Of a stretch of 16,171 nucleotides of DNA, positions 1 through 6,433 are shown in pieces. The translations under genes and the position numbers were made by a program. Positions within the stretch are counted from its first letter, which is position 1, and every line of letters starts with the position of its first letter. Location: contig CAAFRW010000168.1 of assembly GCA_900765575.1 (NCBI GenBank), positions 1 to 16,171 of the forward strand. Reading direction: 5' to 3'. The DNA is from Bacteroidaceae bacterium. GTDB taxonomy: Bacteria; Bacteroidota; Bacteroidia; Bacteroidales; Bacteroidaceae. The notes beneath the pieces were generated by a model. The model was given only the letters and a program-made list of their open reading frames with translations. It did not search any database and was not told the DNA's origin.

Positions 1-825
1 GGTGCCTACGGCAATGGCTTCTCCGTGGTGTGCTATCAACTTTTCGATGGTTTGTTTATGTACGGAGATATATTCGGTATGCATTTCATGTCCTTCTATC
101 TCCTCGCTCTTCACCGGTTTAAAGGTACCTGCGCCTACGTGGAGGGTCAGCTCTTCCAGGTCGATGTCTTTCTCCTTTAAGCTGTTGAGTACCCGCTCTG
201 TGAAGTGCAGTCCGGCGGTAGGTGCGGCTACCGAACCTTTTATTTTGGAATAGACGGTTTGGTAAGTCTCTTTATCGCTCTCTTGTGTTTCGCGGTTGAG
301 ATAAGGAGGAATAGGCAGTTCGCCTACAATTTCCAGTATATCGGCAAATGTAAACGAATCGTCGTTCCATTCAAAGTCTATCCAATGGCTGGTTCCCCGG
401 CACTCTCCGCGTGTAGCGGTAAGTAGAACGGTCTTTCCTTTGATTTCTATTTCTCTCGACAGGGAACCTTCTTTCCATTTCTTCAGGTTACCTATCATGC
501 AGAGCCAACTGCACTTCCGGGTTTGTTGGAAAGAGAGTACGTAATCATTCGGCTGAATCGGTTCCAAACAAAAGACTTCTATCAACGCTCCGGTCTCTTT
601 ACGGAAATGCAATCGGGCCTGAATCACTTTGGTATTGTTGAATATCATCAGACTTCCGCTTGGCAGGTAGGAGGGGAGAGAGGTGAACACATCCTGACTT
701 ACTTCTCCATGCCGGTAAACAAGCAGCTTCGACTGGTCGCGTACGGGAAGTGGAAATTTGGCGATGCGTTCGTCGGGAAGCGGATAATCGAAGTCGCTAA
801 TCTTAATATGTTTGGTATCGTTCAT
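1..825 (-). CDS. queA: S-adenosylmethionine:tRNA ribosyltransferase-isomerase (QueA), 5' part only
   Basis: QueA transfers and isomerises the ribosyl moiety of S-adenosylmethionine onto 7-aminomethyl-7-deazaguanine in tRNA, forming epoxyqueuosine, the penultimate step of queuosine synthesis; it is cytosolic. Reading leftward from the ATG at 825-823 gives 275 uninterrupted codons to the window edge. The N-terminus (YPLPDERIAKFPLPVRD, residues 14-30), the NNTKVIQARL segment (63-72) and the signature GSVAAPTAGLHFTERVL (197-213) followed by LHVGAGTFKPV (228-238) are typical of the family. Family members are about 350 residues, so roughly 75 C-terminal residues lie outside the window. The start is supported by the expected N-terminus and by a TAnnTTTG box 29 bp upstream. 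It is divergent from the small-gene module to its right and functionally unrelated to it. Confidence 0.96.
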   Translation of the reverse strand, partial: MNDTKHIKISDFDYPLPDERIAKFPLPVRDQSKLLVYRHGEVSQDVFTSLPSYLPSGSLMIFNNTKVIQARLHFRKETGALIEVFCLEPIQPNDYVLSFQQTRKCSWLCMIGNLKKWKEGSLSREIEIKGKTVLLTATRGECRGTSHWIDFEWNDDSFTFADILEIVGELPIPPYLNRETQESDKETYQTVYSKIKGSVAAPTAGLHFTERVLNSLKEKDIDLEELTLHVGAGTFKPVKSEEIEGHEMHTEYISVHKQTIEKLIAHHGEAIAVGT

Positions 826-853
826 GATAGACCTGTTCTGTTTAAATTGGCGG

Positions 854-861
854 CAAAGGTA
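854..861 (-). promoter_or_regulatory. queA promoter, -7 box
   Basis: On the minus strand these bases read TACCTTTG, an exact match to the Bacteroidetes -7 consensus TAnnTTTG, 28 bp upstream of the queA ATG. No clear TTG -33 element is seen at the usual 19-21 bp spacing, so only the -7 box is supported. Confidence 0.6.
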
Positions 862-1038
862 CAAAATACGTTATAAAACAGAAAGGAATGCCGGGAGTTT
901 GTGGAGGGCTGACTGATATTCTTTTGGGTTTGCCTGTGTGTATTGTATGCGGCTGCTCAGGCTTGCATCGGGCTGGTGCGGGTTGCGCTTCGGGGCGTTT
1001 ATTCTTGGGATAGGCTCTTTATTGGCTCTACAATGGCT
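862..1038. other. Intergenic stretch without recognised features
   Basis: This lies between the queA promoter and the left inverted repeat. Short open frames on the plus strand (from 938 and 943) overlap each other, lack recognisable motifs and run into the repeat, so no gene is called. No RNA gene or transposon signature was recognised. Confidence 0.4.
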
Positions 1039-1102
1039 GAAAGTTGCAAAGTTGCGAAAGTGGAGGCCTCTTTATTTCTCACACGCGTATACGTGCGCGC
1101 GA
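1039..1102 (+). repeat. Left 64-bp inverted repeat bounding the DUF3791/DUF3990 module
   Basis: The first 30 bp (1039-1068, beginning GAAAGTTGCAAAGTTGCG and ending GGAGGCC) are a perfect inverted copy of 2374-2403. The remaining 34 bp align without gaps to the reverse complement of 2340-2373, giving 53 identities over 64 by my count. The inner part holds a near-palindromic, CG-rich stretch (CACGCGTATACGTG) able to form a small hairpin. It may be a dispersed extragenic repeat or the end of a small mobile or invertible segment; no transposase is present. Confidence 0.85.
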
Positions 1103-1126
1103 GGAATAAATGCTTCTTAACTTGCG

Positions 1127-1143
1127 TAATTCATGCTCAGGAG
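1127..1143 (+). repeat. 17-bp direct repeat, copy 1
   Basis: TAATTCATGCTCAGGAG occurs here and again exactly at 4270-4286, in the leader of the TonB-dependent receptor. In both places the GCTC part can pair with a downstream GAGC (here GCTCA at 1134-1138 with TGAGC near 1153). Its function is unknown. Confidence 0.8.
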
Positions 1144-1218
1144 TGAAGGGGTTGAGCGGATACTGCTTCTTTGTCTGTCTTTTGTTATGTTATCTTTCTT
1201 TGTTTGGAAAGAAGTCCG

Positions 1219-1226
1219 TATCTTTG
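1219..1226 (+). promoter_or_regulatory. Promoter -7 box of the small-gene module
   Basis: TATCTTTG matches TAnnTTTG exactly, 98 bp upstream of the first ATG at 1325. A possible TTG at 1200-1202 leaves a 16-bp spacer, shorter than the usual 19-21, so the -33 element is uncertain. The predicted start of transcription falls at about 1231-1235, inside the palindrome at 1232-1246. Confidence 0.55.
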
Positions 1227-1231
1227 TGGCA

Positions 1232-1246
1232 GAGACAGACTGTCTC
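1232..1246. promoter_or_regulatory. Perfect palindrome at the expected transcription start, candidate operator
   Basis: GAGACAG-A-CTGTCTC has two perfect 7-bp arms around one central base. It begins 5 bp after the -7 box, where a bound protein would block transcription initiation. This is the geometry of an autoregulatory operator, as in many toxin-antitoxin operons. The binding protein is not identified; neither DUF3791-type protein shows an obvious helix-turn-helix. Confidence 0.5.
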
Positions 1247-1258
1247 AAAGAGTTAAAG

Positions 1259-1280
1259 CAACACCTGATAAGTGGTGTTG
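1259..1280 (+). promoter_or_regulatory. Second inverted repeat in the 5' UTR of the module
   Basis: CAACACC (1259-1265) and GGTGTTG (1274-1280) form a 7-bp stem with an 8-base loop, 44 bp before the first ATG. It could be an RNA hairpin in the leader or a second operator half. Beyond it, GGGAGG at 1314-1319 is an unusually strong Shine-Dalgarno sequence for this group, placed 5 bases before the ATG. Confidence 0.45.
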
Positions 1281-1324
1281 TAACCGGACTGATAAAAAGA
1301 ACCGAATAGAAACGGGAGGACATT

Positions 1325-1552
1325 ATGGATAGAGAGCAACAAGATATTGCTTATTTCATTTCTTTCTGTATTGAGCAATACAAAAATGCTAAAAGCATGA
1401 GTGGAGAAGAAGCCATGCAGTTATTCAGTCAATATGGTGTGTTGGAGTATTTGTACGATTTCTTCGATGTATTGCATACGCAGGGGCATCAATGGATATT
1501 GGCCGACATCGATGAATTTATCCAAGCCAGAAGAAAGGAAGAAGAAAAATGA
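1325..1552 (+). CDS. DUF3791-family small protein, candidate antitoxin
   Basis: A 75-residue acidic cytosolic protein. The order of motifs fits DUF3791 as I recall it: an N-terminal helix with FCIEQYKNAK (residues 14-23), SGEEAMQLFSQYGVLEYL (26-43), the LHTQGHQWIL segment (50-59) and a charged DIDEFIQARRK end. No membrane segment or DNA-binding motif is visible. The start is fixed by GGGAGG five bases upstream. Its stop overlaps the start of the DUF3990 gene by four bases (ATGA), implying coupled translation. As the first, small, acidic gene of a tight pair it has the position of an antitoxin; that role is inferred from layout. The family's function is not established to my knowledge. Confidence 0.85.
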   Translation: MDREQQDIAYFISFCIEQYKNAKSMSGEEAMQLFSQYGVLEYLYDFFDVLHTQGHQWILADIDEFIQARRKEEEK

Positions 1553-2034
1553 AAATATATCATGGAAGCATAGAACAGGTTTACAGTCCTGAGATTAGAG
1601 AACCTAATCACCGTTTGGATTATGGTGCTGGATTTTATGCCACTACTTCGTATGAGCAGGCCAAACGGTGGGTTCAACGTAAAATGAGGGAGAGGAAAAC
1701 AAATAAAGGGTATGTTAATGTGTATGAGTTTAACAGACAAACCATGAATACACTAAAGACAATCTCTTTTCCAACGCCGACCGAAGAATGGGTAGACTTT
1801 GTGATGCGGAATCGTACAGAGCCAGGCTTCACGCACGATTATGATATTGTTTATGGTCCGGTAGCTAATGACCATGTGTACGCTGCTTTTGCCCTCTATG
1901 AAGGGCATGTGCTGAGTAAGCAGGGTCTTATCGCAGAATTGCAAACTTATAAGTTGGTTGACCAATATCTGTTTCATACAGAACGGTCGGTTAATAGTAT
2001 TACATTTGTAGAAGCTAAGGAGATAACGTTATGA
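1549..2034 (+). CDS. DUF3990 protein, ADP-ribosyltransferase-like, candidate toxin
   Basis: A 161-residue soluble protein matching DUF3990 throughout: YHGS (residues 4-7), DYGAGFYATTSYEQAKRW (24-41), EEWVDFVMRNR (79-89), YDIVYGPVAND (98-108) and VDQYLFHTE (137-145). The YHG and GFY motifs resemble the His and Tyr motifs of the ADP-ribosyltransferase fold; H5, Y30 and Q139 are candidate NAD-site residues. That would make it an NAD-using modifying enzyme, but target and activity are unknown. It overlaps both neighbours by four bases, so the three genes are one translational unit. There is no signal peptide or membrane segment, so any target should be cytosolic. Length and motif order look complete. 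A regulatory rather than toxic role is possible. Confidence 0.8.
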   Translation: MKIYHGSIEQVYSPEIREPNHRLDYGAGFYATTSYEQAKRWVQRKMRERKTNKGYVNVYEFNRQTMNTLKTISFPTPTEEWVDFVMRNRTEPGFTHDYDIVYGPVANDHVYAAFALYEGHVLSKQGLIAELQTYKLVDQYLFHTERSVNSITFVEAKEITL

Positions 2035-2255
2035 TGGGAGAAATTAATCAGAGCAACCTCTATCTGCTGTTACCGTCAAAGGTAAGTTGCCTGGCAGATA
2101 TGATGACTGCAGACAAAGGCATCAGTTTGATTGATGCCATAAAGCATATCTATTCGTCGGATACGTACAAAGAGTTGGAGAAAGAAGAGACAAAAATGTG
2201 GCATTGGGGACCTGTGGATTTATACAATGAGATGACCTCCAAGCGTAACAAATAA
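2031..2255 (+). CDS. Small conserved protein, third gene of the DUF3990 module
   Basis: A 74-residue protein beginning at ATG 2031, overlapping the DUF3990 stop by four bases; the second in-frame ATG at 2034 is an alternative start. After LYLLLPSKVSCLADMM it has a helical segment and the C-terminal block YKELEKEETKMWHWGPVDLY (residues 46-65), which resembles small proteins I recall beside DUF3791/DUF3990 genes. It lacks the LHT motif of the first gene, so it is a different or divergent family. Tight coupling suggests it acts with the DUF3990 protein, possibly as a second inhibitor or partner; nothing in the sequence proves this. Confidence 0.75.
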   Translation: MMGEINQSNLYLLLPSKVSCLADMMTADKGISLIDAIKHIYSSDTYKELEKEETKMWHWGPVDLYNEMTSKRNK

Positions 2256-2339
2256 CAGGAGATATATAACTTGGATTTCAAATTCCCCGAATCCGATGCT
2301 CTTGTCTTTCGTAGAGTGAGTCTATTCTTCAAATTTCTT

Positions 2340-2403
2340 TCGCGCACGCGTACGTACGTGTGAGAAGAAAGTGGGCCTCCACTTTCGCAACTTTGCAACT
2401 TTC
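2340..2403 (-). repeat. Right 64-bp inverted repeat bounding the DUF3791/DUF3990 module
   Basis: This is the reverse-complement partner of 1039-1102. Positions 2374-2403 are a perfect 30-bp match, and 2340-2373 match with substitutions concentrated in the CG/TA-rich core (GCACGCGTACGTACGTG). Sequence just outside both repeats is also loosely similar (GGCT-TA-AA pattern), so the repeat unit may be longer. No clear target-site duplication was seen. Confidence 0.85.
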
Positions 2404-2534
2404 GAGTTCTACAGCCTGTTTCCGGCATATTTCCATGCAACTTCCGCAACTTTATTGTTCTATCTTCGAATAGGAAACGGGGCATTCTTCCGCCTTTTTG
2501 GCCTCTTTTATTGCGTAGGCGTATCTAATGTGCT

Positions 2535-2589
2535 TCCGTAGGCCTAGCTAAGGGGTACTCCGTAGGCCTGGCTAATGACATTAGCTAGG
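2535..2589. repeat. Direct repeats and dyad upstream of the COG0523 gene
   Basis: TCCGTAGGCCTAGCTAA (2535-2551) recurs at 2559-2575 with one substitution, a 24-bp period. The second copy runs into a dyad at 2567-2589 with 11-bp arms around one central A (2578), containing GCTAATG-A-CATTAGC, with one mismatched pair. It lies about 75-130 bp upstream of the -7 box and could bind a regulator of the metal gene, or be an extragenic repeat. Confidence 0.6.
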
Positions 2590-2641
2590 TGTATGCAATA
2601 AGTAGCCTTTAGAAGAGGGTGTAAAAAAGGGAAAAAGGAGA

Positions 2642-2672
2642 TTGTATATCCCGAAAAAGGTTGCTACCTTTG
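2642..2672 (+). promoter_or_regulatory. Promoter of the COG0523 GTPase gene
   Basis: TTG at 2642-2644, a 20-bp spacer and TACCTTTG at 2665-2672 match both elements of the Bacteroidetes promoter at the expected spacing. The ATG at 2698 follows 25 bp later, giving a leader of only about 20 bases. Confidence 0.7.
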
Positions 2673-2697
2673 TGTCGCTAAAAAGACATAAACAATT

Positions 2698-4098
2698 ATG
2701 AAAAGGAAAGAAACTCCCATACTGCTCCTGACCGGTTATCTGGGCAGTGGAAAAACCACTTTGGTCAATCATATTCTCTCTAACCAAAAAGGAATCAAGT
2801 TTGCTGTCATTGTAAACGATATCGGCGAAGTCAATATCGATGCCGAGCTTATTCAAAAAGGTGGCGTGGTAGGCAAGAAAGATGAGAGCCTGGTGGCTCT
2901 TCAGAATGGCTGCATCTGCTGTAGACTGAAGATGGACCTGATAGAGCAGATAAACGATATACTGAAGATGCACCGCTTTGATTACATCGTTATCGAAGCC
3001 AGCGGCATTTGCGAACCGGCTCCTATTGCGCAGACTATCTGTTCCATTCCGAGGATGGGCGACGAATATACCGAGCATGGCCTTTGCCGTTTGGACTGCA
3101 TTGTGACCGTGGTGGAGGCTTTGCGCTTGCAAAGCGAGTTTGCTTGTGGAGAAGACTTAACCCGTAAAGGCTTGGATGAAGAAGATATTGAGAACTTGAT
3201 TATCCAGCAGATAGAGTTCTGTAACCTGATACTGTTGAACAAGGCGGCGGAGGTGAAACCGGAGGAGTTGGAGCGCGTAAAGCAAATTATCCACGCTTTG
3301 CAACCGGGTGCCGAAATCATAGAATGTAACTATGCGGAGGTAGACCTAGACCGGATAGTCAATACCGGAAAGTTCGATTTTGAACGTGTCGCTACTTCGG
3401 CCGGCTGGATTCGTGAAATAGAACGGCCGATGACCGAAGAGGAAGAAGCTGAGGCAAAAGGACGTAAACATGCTGCTAATCACGGAGAAGGGGAAGGTCA
3501 CGGACATCATCATGAAGAACAGGAACATGATGCATATGAACATCACCATGAGCACGATGAAGAGGAACATCATCACGACCATGAACACGAGGGACATCAC
3601 CACGATGAAGAGGATGAACATTCTCATCATGAGCATGACCACGAACATGCTCACGACCATGACGAGGAAGAGGAAAACCACGGGCATGGCCATCCTCACC
3701 ACCATCATCACCACGAAGGAGGCGAGGTGGAAGAGTATGGTATCGGTACTTTTGTTTATTATCGCCGTCCGGCTTTCAATGCCGAGAAGTTCAACCGTTT
3801 TGTGATGACGAAATGGAGCAATCATATTATTCGTGCCAAAGGCATTTGCTATTTCAGTAACAATCGCGATATGTCTTACCTCTTTGAACAGGCCGGTGTA
3901 CAGAAAACATTGAAGGAGGCCGGGATGTGGTATGCTACCGCTTCGGAAGAAGAGTTGATGGAATTGATGTGTCAGGAACCGGGACTGTTGCGCGATTGGG
4001 ATGAGAAGTACGGCGACCGTATGCAAAAGATTGTTTTCATCGGTCAGCACCTGGACAAGGAGCAATTGATACACGACCTGGACGAGTGTCTCGAATAG
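2698..4098 (+). CDS. COG0523/CobW-family G3E GTPase with His-rich loop, putative metallochaperone
   Basis: A 466-residue cytosolic GTPase. Walker A GYLGSGKT is at residues 13-20, the metal-binding CxCC motif (GCICC) at 71-75, the EASG segment at 100-103, and NKAA, equivalent to NKxD, at 181-184. Residues 258-339 are an acidic, His-rich insert with 36 histidines. A CobW C-terminal domain follows from about 348 to 465. COG0523 proteins deliver metals, often zinc, to client enzymes using GTP hydrolysis; the CxCC motif and His-rich loop favour zinc or a similar divalent ion, but the metal is inferred. The start is supported by the promoter 25 bp upstream. The next genes, a TonB-dependent receptor and a DUF362 lipoprotein, suggest a metal-acquisition neighbourhood. 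Length exceeds simpler family members mainly because of the insert. Confidence 0.92.
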   Translation: MKRKETPILLLTGYLGSGKTTLVNHILSNQKGIKFAVIVNDIGEVNIDAELIQKGGVVGKKDESLVALQNGCICCRLKMDLIEQINDILKMHRFDYIVIEASGICEPAPIAQTICSIPRMGDEYTEHGLCRLDCIVTVVEALRLQSEFACGEDLTRKGLDEEDIENLIIQQIEFCNLILLNKAAEVKPEELERVKQIIHALQPGAEIIECNYAEVDLDRIVNTGKFDFERVATSAGWIREIERPMTEEEEAEAKGRKHAANHGEGEGHGHHHEEQEHDAYEHHHEHDEEEHHHDHEHEGHHHDEEDEHSHHEHDHEHAHDHDEEEENHGHGHPHHHHHHEGGEVEEYGIGTFVYYRRPAFNAEKFNRFVMTKWSNHIIRAKGICYFSNNRDMSYLFEQAGVQKTLKEAGMWYATASEEELMELMCQEPGLLRDWDEKYGDRMQKIVFIGQHLDKEQLIHDLDECLE

Positions 4099-4108
4099 TT
4101 CTTTAGCA

Positions 4109-4137
4109 GGGCTTTGAAGCCCGTCCCTCTATAGGGA
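4109..4137 (+). terminator. Tandem hairpins after the COG0523 gene
   Basis: GGGCTT-TG-AAGCCC (4109-4122) is followed at once by TCCCT-CTAT-AGGGA (4124-4137), beginning 10 bp after the stop codon. Two back-to-back stems suggest a transcript end or processing site, but no T-run follows, so intrinsic termination is uncertain. Confidence 0.4.
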
Positions 4138-4253
4138 AGTGTTTAAATAGGATGCCGGGTATCGCTGCAATGGGTTGAGGCTGTAAGCATTGAAAACGTA
4201 ATATGGGTAATAATACAAGTAATATAGGTATAAATGTATCCGTTGCAATACCT

Positions 4254-4261
4254 TAATTTTG
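4254..4261 (+). promoter_or_regulatory. Candidate -7 box for the TonB receptor operon
   Basis: TAATTTTG matches TAnnTTTG exactly. No TTG is found at the usual distance; the upstream stretch is A/T-rich. Use of this box would give a leader of about 230 bases before the ATG at 4498. Confidence 0.4.
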
Positions 4262-4268
4262 TACCGGA

Positions 4269-4307
4269 ATAATTCATGCTCAGGAGCTTGGGAGCTAAGG
4301 GAATTAT
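4269..4307 (+). promoter_or_regulatory. Leader hairpin containing 17-bp repeat copy 2
   Basis: ATAATTC (4269-4275) pairs with GAATTAT (4301-4307), and inside it GCTC (4278-4281) pairs with GAGC (4292-4295). The 5' arm contains TAATTCATGCTCAGGAG (4270-4286), identical to 1127-1143. It sits just after the candidate -7 box, so it would be near the 5' end of the RNA. I could not match it to a known riboswitch. From 4308 to 4497 I see nothing firm beyond a weak stem around TCACT/AGTGA near 4370-4388. Confidence 0.4.
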
Positions 4308-4497
4308 CAGTCAAGAAGAAGGAACGGATAGTTTTACTCTGGCAATACAGTTGTCTCGGTTCTGCCTCCTTCACTCCAGACGAAGTGATTGCTCCTTTTA
4401 CTTCTAATGAATAATGCAAGTAAAGAAAGCAATGGATTCTTTATTGCCTTTGGGAAAAATGAACTTGAGAAACTTAAATAAATTATTCTTAGCTTAT

Positions 4498-6414
4498 ATG
4501 AAGAAACAAATTTTAGTATGCACGACAACTTTATTGCTTCTCTCCGGGATGCTCAATGCACATGAAGCGATAGATTCTATTCCCTCGAAACAGACTCATT
4601 CTCTGGATGAAGTCGTCGTTACCGGCACCCGTAACGAAACCGATGTCCGCCACCTACCGATGACGGTTTCCGTTATCGACCGGAAGCGGATAGAGCAAAG
4701 CAATGCTCCTTCCTTGTTGCCCCTGCTCAATGAGCAAGTACCGGGACTGTTTACCACTTCGCGTGGCCTGTTGGGCTATGGCGTTTCGGGCGGTGCGGCC
4801 GGACAAATGTCTTTACGCGGGGTAGGCGGACCGGCTCAGGCAGGTGTACCTACTACCGGTTTGCTGGTGCTGATTGACGGACATCCGCAATATATGGGAT
4901 TGTTTGCCCATCCTATATCGGATGCTTACCAATCTTTTTTAGCTGAGCGCGTAGAGGTGTTGCGCGGACCGGCATCTATGCTCTATGGCTCGAATGCAAT
5001 GGGCGGTGTCATCAATATTGTTACCCGTAAGATGCAGGAAGACGGGGTGAAAACACATGTCAACGTGGGATATGGTTCATACAATACCTTGCAGTCCGAA
5101 GCCACCAACCGTATCAAGGCCGGACGCTTCACAAGTGTGGTAGGTATCTCTTATAATCGCACGGACGGGCATCGTTCCGATATGGATTTTGAGCAATATA
5201 GCGGTTATGTAAAGTTAGGCTATGAGTTATCCAACGTATGGAATCTTCGGGGCGATTTAAACCTCACTCATTTTGAAGCTTCTAATCCGGGGGAGGTGAA
5301 CGCATCTTTACTGGACAACGACCAGCGCATTACCCGGGGTATGACCTCCTTTGCATTGGAGAATCAGTATAAAAAGACGTCGGGAGCTTTGAGCTTTTTC
5401 TATAACTGGGGAAACCATTGGATTAACGACGGATACAGTGCGGGAGAAGAACCGTTGGACTATCGTTTTAACTCGCGGGACGATATGCTGGGACTTTCCT
5501 GGTACCAAAGTATACAGCTTTTCAGAGGTAACCGTTTGACGGCCGGAGTGGATTATTTCCATTTTGGAGGTGAGGCTTGGAATCAACCTATAAATGGGAG
5601 TGAACGTCAGTCGCAAGTAGATAAGAAACAGGATGAGGCGGCCGGATATATAGATTTCCGTCAAAGCCTTGTTTCCTGGTTGACTTTCGATGCGGGTATC
5701 CGTGTCGACCATCACTCGCACGTAGGTACCGAATGGATTCCGCAAGCAGGCTTCTCTTTCCATCTACCCCAAAACACCGAGCTCAAGCTGATGGCAAGCA
5801 AAGGGTTCCGTAATCCTACCATTCGTGAGATGTATATGTTCCGTCCGGCTAACCCCGACCTGAAGCCCGAGAAGATGTGGAACTACGAGCTTTCCTATGC
5901 GCAGCGGTTGTTGGAGGGACGTCTTTCATACGGCATGAATCTCTTTTATATAAACGGTGAGAACCTGATTATGCGGATGCCGGTGGAAGGCCGTCAAATG
6001 AATGTGAATACCGGTAAGATAGAGAATACCGGAGCCGAAGCACAGGTCGCCTATCGTTTTTCTCCCCTTTGGTCGGCAGAGGCGAACTATAGTTATCTGC
6101 ACATGAGGCAACCCGTATTGGCCTCGCCCGAGCACAAGCTCTACGCCGGAGCTTCGTTCTCGAAAGGCCGTTGGTCGGTCTCTACGGGAGTGCAATATGT
6201 AGCAGGACTTTATACGAATGTGAAGGTAGGCAATGCCGGAGAGTATACCAAAGAGAACTTTGTATTGTGGAACCTGAACGGGCAATTCCGTGCCGCCCGC
6301 AATCTGAACCTTTGGCTCCGAGGGGAGAACCTGTTGGCGCAACGTTATGAAATAAATGCCGGATTCCCGATGCCGAAGGCCACAGTAATGGGAGGCGTGA
6401 ACTTGAATTTCTAA
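4498..6414 (+). CDS. TonB-dependent outer-membrane receptor
   Basis: A 638-residue receptor of the BtuB/CirA/FepA-like class that imports a scarce ligand across the outer membrane using TonB energy. ATG 4498 is chosen over the in-frame ATG at 4414 because it begins a typical signal peptide (MKKQILVC, then hydrophobic to LNA, residues 1-21). A TonB-box-like segment EVVVTGTR is at 38-45. The plug follows to about 170, with LIDGHP, VEVLRGPASMLYGSNAMGG and INIVTRK. The rest reads as a beta-barrel, with KGFRNPTIREMY and the C-terminal NLNF ending in Phe, as expected for BAM-dependent insertion. The DUF362 gene starts 19 bp after its stop, so they probably form an operon. The upstream COG0523 metallochaperone suggests a metal or metal complex as ligand; siderophore, haem or cobamide cannot be excluded. 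Confidence 0.93.
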   Translation: MKKQILVCTTTLLLLSGMLNAHEAIDSIPSKQTHSLDEVVVTGTRNETDVRHLPMTVSVIDRKRIEQSNAPSLLPLLNEQVPGLFTTSRGLLGYGVSGGAAGQMSLRGVGGPAQAGVPTTGLLVLIDGHPQYMGLFAHPISDAYQSFLAERVEVLRGPASMLYGSNAMGGVINIVTRKMQEDGVKTHVNVGYGSYNTLQSEATNRIKAGRFTSVVGISYNRTDGHRSDMDFEQYSGYVKLGYELSNVWNLRGDLNLTHFEASNPGEVNASLLDNDQRITRGMTSFALENQYKKTSGALSFFYNWGNHWINDGYSAGEEPLDYRFNSRDDMLGLSWYQSIQLFRGNRLTAGVDYFHFGGEAWNQPINGSERQSQVDKKQDEAAGYIDFRQSLVSWLTFDAGIRVDHHSHVGTEWIPQAGFSFHLPQNTELKLMASKGFRNPTIREMYMFRPANPDLKPEKMWNYELSYAQRLLEGRLSYGMNLFYINGENLIMRMPVEGRQMNVNTGKIENTGAEAQVAYRFSPLWSAEANYSYLHMRQPVLASPEHKLYAGASFSKGRWSVSTGVQYVAGLYTNVKVGNAGEYTKENFVLWNLNGQFRAARNLNLWLRGENLLAQRYEINAGFPMPKATVMGGVNLNF

Positions 6415-6433
6415 TTATTAAATAGAGTCCAGA

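Larger units (their letters stand above)
2256..2697. other. Intergenic region rich in repeats
   Basis: These 440 bp contain the right 64-bp inverted repeat (2340-2403), a partial extra copy of its GCAACTT(T/C)-type core near 2438-2455, the 17-bp direct repeats and dyad at 2535-2589, and the promoter at 2642-2672. GGATT and AATCC around 2273-2296 may form a weak hairpin after the small-gene operon, but no T-tract follows, so no terminator is called. No gene is supported; the minus-strand open frame across 2150-2485 is a shadow of the repeats and gene end. Confidence 0.5.

Noticed and set aside
523..876. 117-codon plus-strand open frame
   Set aside because: It is antisense to queA, whose protein motifs are unambiguous in the other strand.
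938..1146. Two overlapping plus-strand open frames of 60 and 67 codons
   Set aside because: They have no motif or ribosome-binding context and run into the 64-bp repeat.
1039..2403. Insertion sequence or MITE with terminal inverted repeats
   Set aside because: No transposase and no target-site duplication were found, so only the repeats themselves are annotated.
2581..3132. 183-codon minus-strand open frame
   Set aside because: It lies antisense to the Walker A and CxCC region of the GTPase gene, runs through its promoter, and shows no recognisable motif.
3346..4074. 242-codon open frame on the minus strand rich in Met, Val and Phe
   Set aside because: It is the antisense shadow of the His/Glu-rich repeat codons of the COG0523 gene, which has clear GTPase motifs on the plus strand.
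4308..4497. Possible cobalamin, TPP or FMN riboswitch in the long leader of the TonB receptor
   Set aside because: I looked for their conserved core segments and found none convincingly; only short generic stems are visible.
4414..4497. Upstream in-frame start extending the TonB receptor by 28 residues
   Set aside because: The extension is polar and would bury the evident signal peptide that begins at 4498.
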